Shown: piece after piece, positions 18,129 through 25,467 of the stretch | Numbering within the stretch: the stretch's first letter is position 1 | Layout of the letters: each line of letters starts with the position of its first letter | Assembly (NCBI GenBank): GCA_003554025.1 | Contig: PWFC01000074.1 | Location: 62,001-126,000, forward strand | Origin: Mollicutes bacterium | GTDB lineage: Bacteria; Bacillota_I; Bacilli_A; Izemoplasmatales; Izemoplasmataceae | Reading direction: 5' to 3' | Length of the DNA stretch: 64,000 bases | The notes under the pieces: generated by a model | The model's database searches: none | The model's input: only the letters and a program-made list of their open reading frames with translations | What the model was told of the DNA's origin: nothing | Position numbers and translations under genes: made by a program

Positions 18129-18166
18129 GTATGGAAAAAACGTATTTGGCTCTTAAAGCAAAATGG

Positions 18167-18205
18167 AAAACCCCTCGCATGATCAATGATCTACGAGGGG
18201 TTTTT
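18167..18205 (-). terminator. Intrinsic terminator of spx
   Basis: An 11-bp stem (18167-18177 with 18194-18204) ends on the minus strand in a T tract just after the spx stop codon. Confidence 0.8.
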
Positions 18206-18207
18206 GG

Positions 18208-18684
18208 TTACGCTTGTGTCGATTCGCGTTGATGTTCTTTTTGACGCAATTCTCTGAAATACTGGTCCAAGGCGTGGCGATAGTCGCAATCTTCGCCTTT
18301 GTCACAAGTGGTGCACATGATGATTTCGCGCAAACGCTTGGGAATGAACGCGCGGATTTCGTCTTCGTTGTAGCCCACCTGCATCTTGTTGTCTTCGATG
18401 ATGATTGGACGTCTGAGGACGCTGGGGTTTTGGATGATGAAATCCGTCAGTTCGCTTAAAGACATGTCGTCGAGATTCAAATCGTTGTCTTGAAACACTT
18501 TTGAACGGGTCGAGATGATGTCGTCGAATCCGCCTTCGGAATTCTTCAGCATGGCCCGAATGTCCTCTTTGGTGAGTTTCACGTTAAAGATGTTCTTCTC
18601 GCGATAATCGATGCGGTGTTCTTCAAACCATTTTTTCGCCTTCCGGCAGGAAGAACAGCTTGGCGTCGTATACATTTGTATCAT
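18208..18684 (-). CDS. spx: Spx/ArsC-family redox-sensing transcription regulator with Cys-bearing tail
   Basis: This is a 158-residue Spx protein. The thioredoxin-like fold begins MIQMYTTPSCSSCRKAKKWF with the redox pair C10-x-x-C13. Further family blocks are IISTRSKVF (Arg needed for RNA polymerase contact), LLRRPIII-like LRRPIIIEDNKMQVGYNEDEIRAF, and the sulphate-pocket Arg. Spx binds the alpha subunit C-terminal domain and redirects transcription under disulphide stress. Usual Spx length is about 131 residues. Here about 35 extra residues follow, including C124, C127 and C133 in MCTTCDKGEDCDYR. A GGAGG site precedes the ATG. Confidence 0.92.
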   Translation of the reverse strand: MIQMYTTPSCSSCRKAKKWFEEHRIDYREKNIFNVKLTKEDIRAMLKNSEGGFDDIISTRSKVFQDNDLNLDDMSLSELTDFIIQNPSVLRRPIIIEDNKMQVGYNEDEIRAFIPKRLREIIMCTTCDKGEDCDYRHALDQYFRELRQKEHQRESTQA

Positions 18685-18741
18685 GGCAAGGCCTCCTTTT
18701 CGACCGTAAAATGCGTATCCTTAATGTTCCTTAGGAAGTCT

Positions 18742-18770
18742 ATAATAACACAAATTAGAAAAAATATGAA
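18742..18770 (-). promoter_or_regulatory. Predicted spx promoter
   Basis: TTCATA (18765-18770) and TATTAT (18742-18747) on the minus strand are spaced by 17 nt. The -35 match is moderate. Confidence 0.45.
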
Positions 18771-18812
18771 TAAGTTTATGAGGTTTTTTTATGAAAGTGT
18801 TTGCAAATTCGG

Positions 18813-18841
18813 CTGTCAACGCTTTTTCCTTGTGTTATAAT
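18813..18841 (+). promoter_or_regulatory. Predicted promoter of the first pepF
   Basis: CTGTCA (18813-18818) and TATAAT (18836-18841) are spaced by 17 nt, 38 bases upstream of the start codon. Confidence 0.65.
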
Positions 18842-18878
18842 AAGACGCGAAGTCATTATAACAAACGGAGGACAATTT

Positions 18879-20639
18879 ATGAAGTGGAATTTACAAAATC
18901 TCTACAAAAGTTTAGACGAATGGAACGAAGATTTCAAAAAGACCGAAGCATGGGTTTCCGAGATTTCAAAATACGAAGGAAAACTGGGAAACTTTGAGTC
19001 GTTCAAAGCGTATTACGAGTTGCAGAAAAAAATCTCCATCACGCTGAACAAACTCTTCCAATACGCAAATCTCAAGAGCCATTTGAACATGAAGAACGTT
19101 GAAAACGCCGCCCGAGTGCAAAAAGTCGCCCACCTCTTGAACGAATACAACAAAGCCACCTCGTTTGAATCCCCGGAAATTCTCTCGCTCGGAAAAGACA
19201 AGGTCTTCTCCTTTTTAGAACGCGACGAAGACTTGAAAGCCTACCGCTTTCCCCTTGAGAAACTTTTCCACCAAAGCCGGCATATCCTAGACCGCAAAAG
19301 CGAGGCTTTGCTGACGAACTACCAAAAGCTCGCCTCACAGGGCTACGAACTGCATAACGCATTAAGCGTCGCCGACAAAACGGCCAAGGAAGTCACACTG
19401 AAAAGCGGAGAAAAGGTTACCGTCACCAGCGGAAACTACCGCACGTTACTATCCGAACTCAAGGACAAAGACGACCGCGAAACCGTCTTCAAAGCCGTTT
19501 TCAACCATTACGAAAACCACAAACACACTTACGCGCAAATCTACAACACCGTCTTGCAGGCGGACGTTGCGGCGATGAAAGCGCGCAATTACGATTCCAC
19601 GCTTGAAGCGTTTTTGTTCAAAAACAAGATCGACCCGATTGTCTACCACAACCTCGTAGAGACCGCCAAAGAAAGCACCCATCTCATCAAGCGGTACTAT
19701 AAGTTGCGCAAAGACGCACTAAACCTCGATGAACACCGCACATTCGACCGTTTCATGCCCTTGGCCGAGTCCACCAGCAAGTTCTCCTACGAAGAAGGGC
19801 AAAAACTTTTCTACGAAGCCATCGACCATTTGAACGAAGATTTCAAAAACAAAGCGAAAGACGCCCTCAAAGAAGGTTACGTCGACGTCTACGAACAAGA
19901 CGGCAAACAAACGGGCGCCTATTCTTCAAGCGCCCTCGACCAACACCCCTTCATCCTGATGAATTACGACGACACTTTGAGCGACGTATTCACTTTGGCG
20001 CACGAAGCCGGACATTCCATGCACTCGCTTTTCGCCATGGAACATCAGCCCATACCCACGCAAAATTACACCATCTTCGTCGCCGAAATCGCCTCGACGT
20101 TCAACGAACACTTGTTGCTCGATTATTTCATCGGCAACAACAAAGGCACCCGCGAAGACAACATCCAGCTCCTCCAACAATCAATCGACGACATTCTAGG
20201 TACCTTCTACCGCCAGACCCTGTTTGCGGCGTATGAACTAAAAGCCCACGAACTGGCTGAAAAAGGCGAACCCATCACCAACGAAACGCTCTCAAACATC
20301 ATGGTCGACCTCTACAAAGACTTCTACGACATCGACATCCGCCAAGAACCCGGAAAAGAAAACGTTTGGGCCTACATTCCCCACTTCTTCATGGCGCCCT
20401 ATTACGTCTACCAATACGCCACGAGCTTCGCGGCGAGCTTGAAACTATACGACATGGTCAAGGAAAATCCCGACAAAATCGACGACCACATCAACCTTCT
20501 CAAATCCGGAGGGAGCGACTTTCCGATGAACCAAGTCAAAGAAGCCGGCGTCGACTTGACGAAAAAAGACGCCTTTTTGGGCGTCGTCAAACGCTTAGAA
20601 ACATTGATCGACGAATTAGAGCTTGCACTCAAAGAATAA
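18879..20639 (+). CDS. pepF: Oligoendopeptidase F (M3 family), paralogue 1
   Basis: This 586-residue zinc peptidase has the M3 active site FTLAHEAGHSMHSLF (HExxH) and a downstream Glu in FVAEIASTFNEHLLLD as the third ligand. The start is MKWNLQNLYKSLDEWNEDF, as in PepF. It has no signal peptide, so it probably degrades imported oligopeptides in the cytoplasm. The ATG at 18879 follows ACGGAGGACAATTT; the 26-residue upstream extension crosses the promoter and is rejected. A second M3 gene lies at 58579-60333. Its last codons contain the trpS leader promoter. Confidence 0.95.
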   Translation: MKWNLQNLYKSLDEWNEDFKKTEAWVSEISKYEGKLGNFESFKAYYELQKKISITLNKLFQYANLKSHLNMKNVENAARVQKVAHLLNEYNKATSFESPEILSLGKDKVFSFLERDEDLKAYRFPLEKLFHQSRHILDRKSEALLTNYQKLASQGYELHNALSVADKTAKEVTLKSGEKVTVTSGNYRTLLSELKDKDDRETVFKAVFNHYENHKHTYAQIYNTVLQADVAAMKARNYDSTLEAFLFKNKIDPIVYHNLVETAKESTHLIKRYYKLRKDALNLDEHRTFDRFMPLAESTSKFSYEEGQKLFYEAIDHLNEDFKNKAKDALKEGYVDVYEQDGKQTGAYSSSALDQHPFILMNYDDTLSDVFTLAHEAGHSMHSLFAMEHQPIPTQNYTIFVAEIASTFNEHLLLDYFIGNNKGTREDNIQLLQQSIDDILGTFYRQTLFAAYELKAHELAEKGEPITNETLSNIMVDLYKDFYDIDIRQEPGKENVWAYIPHFFMAPYYVYQYATSFAASLKLYDMVKENPDKIDDHINLLKSGGSDFPMNQVKEAGVDLTKKDAFLGVVKRLETLIDELELALKE

Positions 20640-20651
20640 ATCTCGTACACT
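20623..20651 (+). promoter_or_regulatory. Predicted promoter of the trpS T-box leader
   Basis: TTGCAC (20623-20628) and TACACT (20646-20651) are spaced by 17 nt. The -35 box lies inside the end of the pepF coding sequence. Confidence 0.65.
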
Positions 20652-20657
20652 ATAAGT

Positions 20658-20848
20658 AACACGATGACAAGCAGCGCGGCGGCACCTTCAGCGAGTCCGG
20701 GACGGTGAAAGCCGGACAAAAGCCGCAACGTGGAGCTTTGAGTGGTGCTAAAGACACCCGTCACCCGCGTTAAGGGCTTAAGCGCTTAGGAATTAAGGTG
20801 GTACCGCGGATCGCATTCGCCCTTAGAAATCATTAAGGGCGTTTTTTG
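20658..20848 (+). promoter_or_regulatory. T-box riboswitch, tryptophan (specifier UGG)
   Basis: The leader has the specifier region AACGTGGAGCTTTGAG, giving UGG (20731-20733), then the T-box AAGGTGGTACCGCGG (20795-20809). A strong terminator follows: CGCCCTTA (20818-20825) pairs with TAAGGGCG (20834-20841) and six T come after it. Uncharged tRNA-Trp would stabilise the antiterminator and turn on trpS. Confidence 0.93.
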
Positions 20849-20873
20849 TTTCAAAAAGAAAGGAAGTGTTTCC

Positions 20874-21884
20874 ATGAAAACCATCGTTTCGGGCATTCAG
20901 CCCACCGGCAGTTTGAACATCGGCACCTATCTCGGCAGCATCAAAAATTTTGTCAAACTGCAACAAAAATACTCCGACCATCATTTTTACCTCTTCATCG
21001 CCGACCTTCACGCCATGACCACACCGATCGACGCGAAAAAACTGCGCAAAAAAATCAAAGAGCTCGCCGCCCTTTATCTAGCCTGCGGCCTTGAACGGGA
21101 TAACCTCTCGCTTTTCATTCAAAGCGAAATCCCGGCGCATTCGCAGATGGGCTATCTTTTGCAGTGCTTCACCTACATGGGCGAACTCGAGCGCATGACG
21201 CAGTACAAGGACAAAGCGCAAAAACAAAGCGAGGGTATCCGTTCAAGCCTCTTCACTTATCCGGCGCTTATGGCCGGCGACATCCTGCTTTACGACGCCG
21301 AATACGTCCCCGTCGGCGACGACCAAAAACAGCACCTAGAACTCACCCGCAACATCGCCGAACGAATCAATCAGCGTTATGGCGAGGTTTTCAAAGTCCC
21401 CAAGCCGCTCATCCCGAAAATCGGCGCACGCATCATGAGCTTAACCGACCCGATGCGCAAAATGTCGAAATCCGATGAAAACGTCAAATCACGCATCAAT
21501 CTTTTGGACGAAGAAAACATCATCCGCAAACGGATCAAAAGCGCCGTCACCGACAGCGACCAAACCGTACGCTACGACAAACAAAACAAACCCGGCTTGA
21601 GCAACCTCTTCGACATCCGGATCGCCATCACCGACGAAAGCGTCAAAGAAATCGAAGACGCCTACGCCGATAAAGGCTACAAAGATTTCAAAGAAGATTT
21701 GGGCGAGATCGTCGTCAACGAGCTCCTCCCGATCCAAAAACGTTACCGTGAACTTCTCGATTCGGGCGAACTCGATCAAATCCTCGACGAAGGCAAACAA
21801 CGGGCGGAAAAAATCGCCGCAGAAAAAATCGATTCATTGAACCGCATCTTGGGGCTGGGGCGCAAACGCAAACAAAAAGGATAG
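20874..21884 (+). CDS. trpS: Tryptophanyl-tRNA synthetase
   Basis: This 336-residue class Ic synthetase begins MKTIVSGIQPTGSLNIGTYLGSI, where the HIGH-type motif reads NIGTYLG. The tryptophan-binding region includes MGYLLQCFTYMGELERMTQYKDK. The KMSKS loop is RKMSKSDENVKS near residue 200. The start follows AAAGGAAG. It is the only gene behind the Trp T-box, convergent with the HPr operon. Confidence 0.97.
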   Translation: MKTIVSGIQPTGSLNIGTYLGSIKNFVKLQQKYSDHHFYLFIADLHAMTTPIDAKKLRKKIKELAALYLACGLERDNLSLFIQSEIPAHSQMGYLLQCFTYMGELERMTQYKDKAQKQSEGIRSSLFTYPALMAGDILLYDAEYVPVGDDQKQHLELTRNIAERINQRYGEVFKVPKPLIPKIGARIMSLTDPMRKMSKSDENVKSRINLLDEENIIRKRIKSAVTDSDQTVRYDKQNKPGLSNLFDIRIAITDESVKEIEDAYADKGYKDFKEDLGEIVVNELLPIQKRYRELLDSGELDQILDEGKQRAEKIAAEKIDSLNRILGLGRKRKQKG

Positions 21885-21899
21885 GTTTCCCTATCCTTG
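21874..21899. terminator. Terminator between convergent trpS and ptsH
   Basis: AAGGATAG (21877-21884, including the trpS stop) pairs with CTATCCTT (21891-21898). On the minus strand it is followed by a T-rich run, so it best serves the HPr operon. Confidence 0.6.
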
Positions 21900-22160
21900 A
21901 TCTTTAATCTTCATTTCGCTGATTTGCGCGGCGATGGCTTCCATCGCTTCGACCTCGTCTTCGCCGGTAGTTTCTATTACGATGAGCGAGCCCTTGTTGA
22001 CGCCTAAGGACAAAACCCCCATAATCGATTTCAAATCGACCGTCTCATCCTCATAGGTGATTTTGATGTCGCAATCGAATTCGTTCGCCTTTTTCACAAG
22101 CGCGGTCGCCGGACGGGCGTGCAACCCTTCTTGATTGGTGATTACAAATTCTTTTTTCAT
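21891..22160 (-). CDS. ptsH: Phosphocarrier protein HPr
   Basis: This 89-residue protein has the phosphorylatable His in NQEGLHARPATALV (H14 here, His15 in usual numbering) and the regulatory Ser in DLKSIMGVLSLG (S45, usual Ser46). HPr passes phosphate from Enzyme I to sugar permeases. In Bacillota, HPr kinase also phosphorylates the Ser to signal through CcpA. ptsI does not follow it here, as it does in B. subtilis. Instead the upstream gene overlaps it by 4 bases (ATGA) and encodes a membrane-anchored EIIB-like domain. Confidence 0.95.
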   Translation of the reverse strand: MKKEFVITNQEGLHARPATALVKKANEFDCDIKITYEDETVDLKSIMGVLSLGVNKGSLIVIETTGEDEVEAMEAIAAQISEMKIKDQG

Positions 22161-22507
22161 GCCGATTCTCCTTCGTCCTCAGCCATAGCCTTCAGGGCGG
22201 AATATATTTGTTCATTGCCTTCTTCAAAATACAGTTTCACCTTGTCTCCGACAAGGTTTACGCCTAAAGCTCCGGCTTGCTTGATCGCTTTCAAATCCGC
22301 TTTCGATGCGTCTTTTAACGTCACATTCACTTTGCCCCGCACAAACTCGACGCGGGCGATGTTGCTTTCTCCCATCGCCGCATGCAAAGTGGAGACGTCG
22401 TAATCGCTTTGCTTTTTCTGTCTCAAGCGGCGAAAAACGAACACCAAAACGATTGCAAGCACTAGCAAAAGCGCAAGATACGGTGCTATGTTCAGAAAGG
22501 TTTCCAT
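22157..22507 (-). CDS. Membrane-anchored PTS EIIB-like domain lacking the active-site cysteine
   Basis: This 116-residue protein has one N-terminal membrane segment (about residues 5-25: LNIAPYLALLLVLAIVLVFV), a basic patch RRLRQKK, and a C-terminal domain that aligns by eye with glucose-type EIIB. Residues 49-62 (NIARVEFVRGKVNV) match the EIIB pattern NIxxLDACITRLRV without gaps. ADLKAIKQAGALGVNLVGDKVKLYF matches the LKxLGAxGVxxxGxxVQxIF region. At the phosphorylated Cys there is V56, and the following Arg is Lys. A catalytic role is therefore unlikely; a scaffold or regulatory role is inference. It overlaps ptsH. Confidence 0.6.
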   Translation of the reverse strand: METFLNIAPYLALLLVLAIVLVFVFRRLRQKKQSDYDVSTLHAAMGESNIARVEFVRGKVNVTLKDASKADLKAIKQAGALGVNLVGDKVKLYFEEGNEQIYSALKAMAEDEGESA

Positions 22508-22620
22508 GCCTTCACCTCGCTTTTGATTATCAACATTCTATCACACTCTGTTTATTTTTGAAACGATTTCGTGTATAATGTGGGCAAGCAAATTGCCCTT
22601 TTCGAGAAAGGAGAATGCCC

Positions 22621-23031
22621 ATGAAAACCGTAATCGCCACGGATCAAAAAACGCTTCTCGACCATTACTATGTACGTGGAAGAGTCTTCATCGTCGAACA
22701 GAAAATCGACTGGCAAGAAGAGTTCGACGACGCCGATTACGATGCGACGCTTTTCGTCCTTTACGAAGACCAAAAACCAATCGGCGCCGCAAGACTCCAT
22801 CAAAACAAAGTCGGTCGCGTCGCGGTCTTGAAGGCGCACCGCCACAAAAAAGCCGGTACGAAACTGATGAACGATTTGGAAGCGTTCGCGAAAAAACAAG
22901 GCGTTCACGAACTCAAACTCGGCTCGCAGTGCTACATCATTCCTTTTTACGAATCGCTGGGCTATAAAGCGTACGGAGACATATACCTAGACGCCGGCAT
23001 CGAGCATAAAATGATGAAAAAGACGCTTTGA
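22621..23031 (+). CDS. GNAT family N-acetyltransferase
   Basis: This 136-residue acetyltransferase has the GNAT core: IGAARLHQNKVGRVAVLKAHRHKKAGTKLMNDLEAFAKK, including the acetyl-CoA loop (RHKKAGT in place of the usual RxxGxG/A), then LGSQCYIIPFYESLGYKAYGDIYLDAGIEHKMM. The arrangement resembles YjcF/ElaA-type proteins, whose substrates are unknown. The ATG at 22621 lies 7 bases after AAAGGAG; an ATG at 22615 is too close to that site. The gene is followed closely by the pyrophosphatase and OsmC genes, probably as one transcript. Confidence 0.85.
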   Translation: MKTVIATDQKTLLDHYYVRGRVFIVEQKIDWQEEFDDADYDATLFVLYEDQKPIGAARLHQNKVGRVAVLKAHRHKKAGTKLMNDLEAFAKKQGVHELKLGSQCYIIPFYESLGYKAYGDIYLDAGIEHKMMKKTL

Positions 23032-23042
23032 AAGGAGACATT

Positions 23043-23558
23043 ATGGACAAAGTCATCGAAGCCATCATCGAAATTCCGATGGGCACAAAAAACAAATACG
23101 AAATCGACAAGGCGAGAAACCGCATCAAGTTGGATCGAGTGCTCTACTCGCAGATGACCTACCCCGCCGAATACGGCTACATCGAAAACACCCTGGCCGA
23201 AGACGACGACCCGTTAGACATCTTAGTCATGGCAAGCACAAAGACCTTCCCGGGATGCATCGTCGACGCCCGCGTCATCGGCGCGCTTGACATGATCGAC
23301 AACGGCGAGAAAGACTACAAAATCATCGCCGTCATGGACAGCGACCCCCGATTTTCGCACATTCACAAAATGGAAGACATCCAAGACCACATGCTTCGCG
23401 AAATCAAACACTTCTTCCGCACTTACAAAGACCTTCAGCAAAACAAAACCGTCGAAGTTTTGGACTTTCACGACAAAGATTTCGCCGTCAAACTCATAGA
23501 ACAAAGCGTCAAACGCTACCAAAGGCACATCCAAAAGGAGGCAAACCATGGCCACTAA
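23043..23558 (+). CDS. ppa: Inorganic pyrophosphatase, family I
   Basis: This 171-residue soluble pyrophosphatase carries the family signature EDDDPLDILVMA (metal-binding Asp residues). Other parts include EIPMGTKNKYEIDKARNRIKLDRVLYS at the start (Lys and Arg of the active site), DARVIGALDMIDNGEKDYKIIAV, and HFFRTYKDLQQNKTVEV near the end. It hydrolyses pyrophosphate released by nucleic acid and aminoacyl-tRNA synthesis. Many Bacillota use the family II manganese enzyme instead. The ATG at 23043 follows AAAGGAGACATT. The next gene overlaps its end by 11 bases. Confidence 0.95.
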   Translation: MDKVIEAIIEIPMGTKNKYEIDKARNRIKLDRVLYSQMTYPAEYGYIENTLAEDDDPLDILVMASTKTFPGCIVDARVIGALDMIDNGEKDYKIIAVMDSDPRFSHIHKMEDIQDHMLREIKHFFRTYKDLQQNKTVEVLDFHDKDFAVKLIEQSVKRYQRHIQKEANHGH

Positions 23559-23946
23559 AATCAAAATGGTGTTCGACAACCAGCTTCACGGCATACTGAC
23601 GGGGCATCACGGTTCCTCGCAAGTCGGTCCGGCCGAAGGCGCTCTGGATCCTTACGACATGGTCTTAGGCGGACTCGGTGGTTGTCTCAACCACACCCTC
23701 CAAAGCATCTTGGACAAAAAGCGGATCAAGGTTCAAGGCATCCATTACGACATCGAAGGCGAGAAACGCACCGAACCGCCCACCACGCTCAAATACGTCG
23801 ACGTGCGCATGCAAGTGCGGGGCGCCGACGAAGAAGCCAAAAACGACATCGAAAAAGCCTTCGAACTCGCAACCCGCTACTGCAGCGTCTATCAGACGCT
23901 TTCAAAAGTCGCCACGATGCGTCCAAAACTCACATTCGAAGAATGA
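23548..23946 (+). CDS. OsmC family peroxide/stress protein
   Basis: This 132-residue protein has the two reactive-cysteine sites of the OsmC/Ohr family: C46 in LGGLGGCLNHTLQSIL and C112 in ATRYCSVYQTLSKVA. Enzymes of the family reduce organic hydroperoxides through these cysteines. It is closer to the general OsmC/YhfA group than to typical Ohr, so the substrate is uncertain. A strong AAAAGGAGG site lies inside the end of ppa, and the genes overlap by 11 bases, which indicates coupled expression. Confidence 0.85.
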   Translation: MATKIKMVFDNQLHGILTGHHGSSQVGPAEGALDPYDMVLGGLGGCLNHTLQSILDKKRIKVQGIHYDIEGEKRTEPPTTLKYVDVRMQVRGADEEAKNDIEKAFELATRYCSVYQTLSKVATMRPKLTFEE

Positions 23947-23972
23947 AAGAACGGCTGAGCCGTTCTTTTTTT
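23946..23972 (+). terminator. Intrinsic terminator after the OsmC gene
   Basis: AAAGAACGGC pairs with GCCGTTCTTT around a 3-nt loop, followed by a T run on the plus strand. Confidence 0.8.
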
Positions 23973-23978
23973 CGCATC

Positions 23979-24003
23979 AAAAAAGTCCGCGAACGCGGAC
24001 TTT
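23979..24003 (-). terminator. Intrinsic terminator of the tRNA-Gly transcript
   Basis: A stem built from AAAGTCCGC and GCGGACTTT is followed on the minus strand by more T residues, 12 bases after the tRNA-Gly(UCC) 3' end. Confidence 0.75.
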
Positions 24004-24014
24004 GAACACTTTAT

Positions 24015-24088
24015 TGGAGCGGGGGAAGGGAATCGAACCCTCACAGTCAGCTTGGAAGGCTGAGGTTCTACCATTAAACTACACCCGC
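24015..24088 (-). tRNA. tRNA-Gly (anticodon UCC)
   Basis: A 74-nt cloverleaf with encoded CCA reads GCGGGTG at the 5' acceptor strand and CCCCCGC-T-CCA at the 3' end. The anticodon loop is CTTCCAA, giving UCC. The T arm is GAGGG-TTCGATT-CCCTT. The acceptor stem has one mismatch, U6 against C67, where the neighbouring tRNA-Gly has a U-A pair. Confidence 0.95.
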
Positions 24089-24112
24089 AAAGCTGTAAGG
24101 GGGAGATAAAAA

Positions 24113-24186
24113 TGGAGCGGGTGAAGGGAATCGAACCCTCGACTTAACCATGGCAAGGTTACGTTTTACCACTAAACTACACCCGC
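24113..24186 (-). tRNA. tRNA-Gly (anticodon GCC)
   Basis: A 74-nt cloverleaf with encoded CCA has a fully paired acceptor stem (GCGGGTG with CACCCGC). The anticodon loop is TTGCCAT, giving GCC. The T arm is GAGGG-TTCGATT-CCCTT. It is the first tRNA in a two-gene transcript with tRNA-Gly(UCC), 24 bases upstream of it. Confidence 0.97.
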
Positions 24187-24204
24187 ATTGACACAAGCGT
24201 TAGT

Positions 24205-24234
24205 ATAATACCACGAAGAACGCGGAATTGTCAA
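24205..24234 (-). promoter_or_regulatory. Predicted promoter of the tRNA-Gly pair
   Basis: A perfect TTGACA (24229-24234) and TATTAT (24205-24210) on the minus strand are spaced by 18 nt, directly upstream of tRNA-Gly(GCC). Confidence 0.75.
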
Positions 24235-24249
24235 GAGAGAACGCCCACA

Positions 24250-25182
24250 TTAATCGTTTTCTTCGCGTCGCCTGAGCACGCGCATTTTCGCACTCTTGGC
24301 CCGGGGGTTTTCGGCCGTTTCTCGTTCGCTTGGACGAATGACTTTCTTTTGGACGCGCTCGAAGGGTGCCCGCTTTTTTGGCATGGTGACGAGAAAATCG
24401 GGATGGTCGGTGGTGGAGGCTTCCTTGAAGACGTCTTTGACAATCTTGTCCTCAAGCGAATGGAAGCTGATGACGACGATTCTGCCGCCGGGGCGCAAAA
24501 TATCAAGCGCTTGTTCAAGCGATTCTTTCAATGCGGACAATTCGTCGTTCACTTCGATTCGAAGCGCTTGAAAAACCCTTTTGGCCGGATGGCCCTTTTT
24601 CGAAAGCGCCTTTTGTGGCATGGCCCTTTTGATTGTCTCGACTAGTTCCAAAGTGGTTTCAATCGGTTTTTCTTTGCGGGCTTCGACGATTTTTCCGGCG
24701 ATTTGCGGCGAAAACTTATCTTCTCCGTAGGCGTAAAACATCTTTTTCAAGTCCGCGGCGCTGTAGGTGTTCACGACGTCGCGCGCCTGAAGCGCTTGCG
24801 TGGTGTCCATGCGCATATCGAGCGGCGCGTCGTAACGGTAGCTGAACCCGCGGCGCGCATCGTCGAAATGGAAGGAAGAAACCCCTAAGTCATAGAGTAT
24901 GCCGTCGACTTTGTCGACGCCACGCTTTTTGAGGGCGGCTTTCAAGTTCCGAAAGTTCTCGCGGACGATGGTGTAAGCTTTTCCTTCTGCGCTTAGTTTT
25001 TCACGCGCCTTTTCGATGGCGAAGTCGTCTTGGTCAAACGCGTAGAGACGACCACTTTTGAGCCTAGACAAAATTCCGGCCGCGTGCGAACCGCCGCCTA
25101 GAGTACAATCGACATAGACGCCGTTTTCTTTGACCTTAAGATGCTCAAGGGCTTCTTCATACAATACGGGAAGATGTTTCAT
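24250..25182 (-). CDS. rsmH: 16S rRNA (cytosine1402-N4)-methyltransferase RsmH
   Basis: This 310-residue methyltransferase begins MKHLPVLYEEALEHL, the family start. It has the SAM-binding GVYVDCTLGGGSHAAGIL, then GILYDLGVSSFHFDDARRGFSYRYDAPLDMRMD, FQALRIEVNDELSALKESLEQA and GGRIVVISFHSLEDKIVKDVF. It methylates C1402 in the ribosomal P site. The ATG at 25182 follows CGAAGGAGGA; an upstream 36-residue Lys-rich extension is rejected. In walled Bacillota it heads the division and cell wall cluster (ftsL, pbp, mur genes). Here tRNA genes follow instead. Confidence 0.96.
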   Translation of the reverse strand: MKHLPVLYEEALEHLKVKENGVYVDCTLGGGSHAAGILSRLKSGRLYAFDQDDFAIEKAREKLSAEGKAYTIVRENFRNLKAALKKRGVDKVDGILYDLGVSSFHFDDARRGFSYRYDAPLDMRMDTTQALQARDVVNTYSAADLKKMFYAYGEDKFSPQIAGKIVEARKEKPIETTLELVETIKRAMPQKALSKKGHPAKRVFQALRIEVNDELSALKESLEQALDILRPGGRIVVISFHSLEDKIVKDVFKEASTTDHPDFLVTMPKKRAPFERVQKKVIRPSERETAENPRAKSAKMRVLRRREEND

Positions 25183-25205
25183 GCAAATCCTCCTTCGGAT
25201 AAAAG

Positions 25206-25226
25206 AAAAACGCTTTGACAAGCGCT
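25206..25226 (-). terminator. Weak terminator between rpmF and rsmH
   Basis: A 5-bp core stem CGCTT/AAGCG (25211-25215 with 25220-25224), with flanking pairing, is followed on the minus strand by five T. It may only attenuate read-through into rsmH. Confidence 0.4.
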
Positions 25227-25237
25227 TCTTTTGATAC

Positions 25238-25456
25238 CTACTCTTCGGTTTCGGTATCGGTGGATTCATCGGTTTCTTCTTTTTGCGCAACGACTTCGCG
25301 GTCTTTGTAGTGGCCGCAAGCTTTGCAGACGCGATGGGCGAGTTTCATCTCACCGCAGTTTGAACAAACGACCATGCCCGGCACTCTGAGCTTGTCGTGC
25401 GTGCGGCGCTTGCGTTTGCGCGTCTTCGATGTGCGTCTTTGTGGTACGACTGGCAT
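25238..25456 (-). CDS. rpmF: 50S ribosomal protein bL32 with acidic C-terminal tail
   Basis: This 72-residue protein begins [20 protein letters not shown], as in bL32. It has a zinc ribbon with C31, C34, C44 and C47 ([18 protein letters not shown]), the zinc-binding form of the protein. Typical length is 57-60 residues. Here a Glu/Asp/Thr/Ser-rich tail (about residues 60-72, ending [13 protein letters not shown]) extends it. It follows ylbN by 11 bases, the conserved ylbN-rpmF pair. A GGAGG site precedes the start. Confidence 0.95.
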   Translation of the reverse strand: MPVVPQRRTSKTRKRKRRTHDKLRVPGMVVCSNCGEMKLAHRVCKACGHYKDREVVAQKEETDESTDTETEE

Positions 25457-25467
25457 GATTTTGCCTC

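Noticed and set aside
22157-22507. Calling the EIIB-like protein a functional PTS permease subunit
   Set aside because: The active-site Cys is replaced by Val and no EIIC membrane domain is attached.
23946-24003. Two adjacent inverted repeats considered as a CRISPR-like or mobile repeat
   Set aside because: They differ in sequence, and each has the T run of an intrinsic terminator serving opposite strands.
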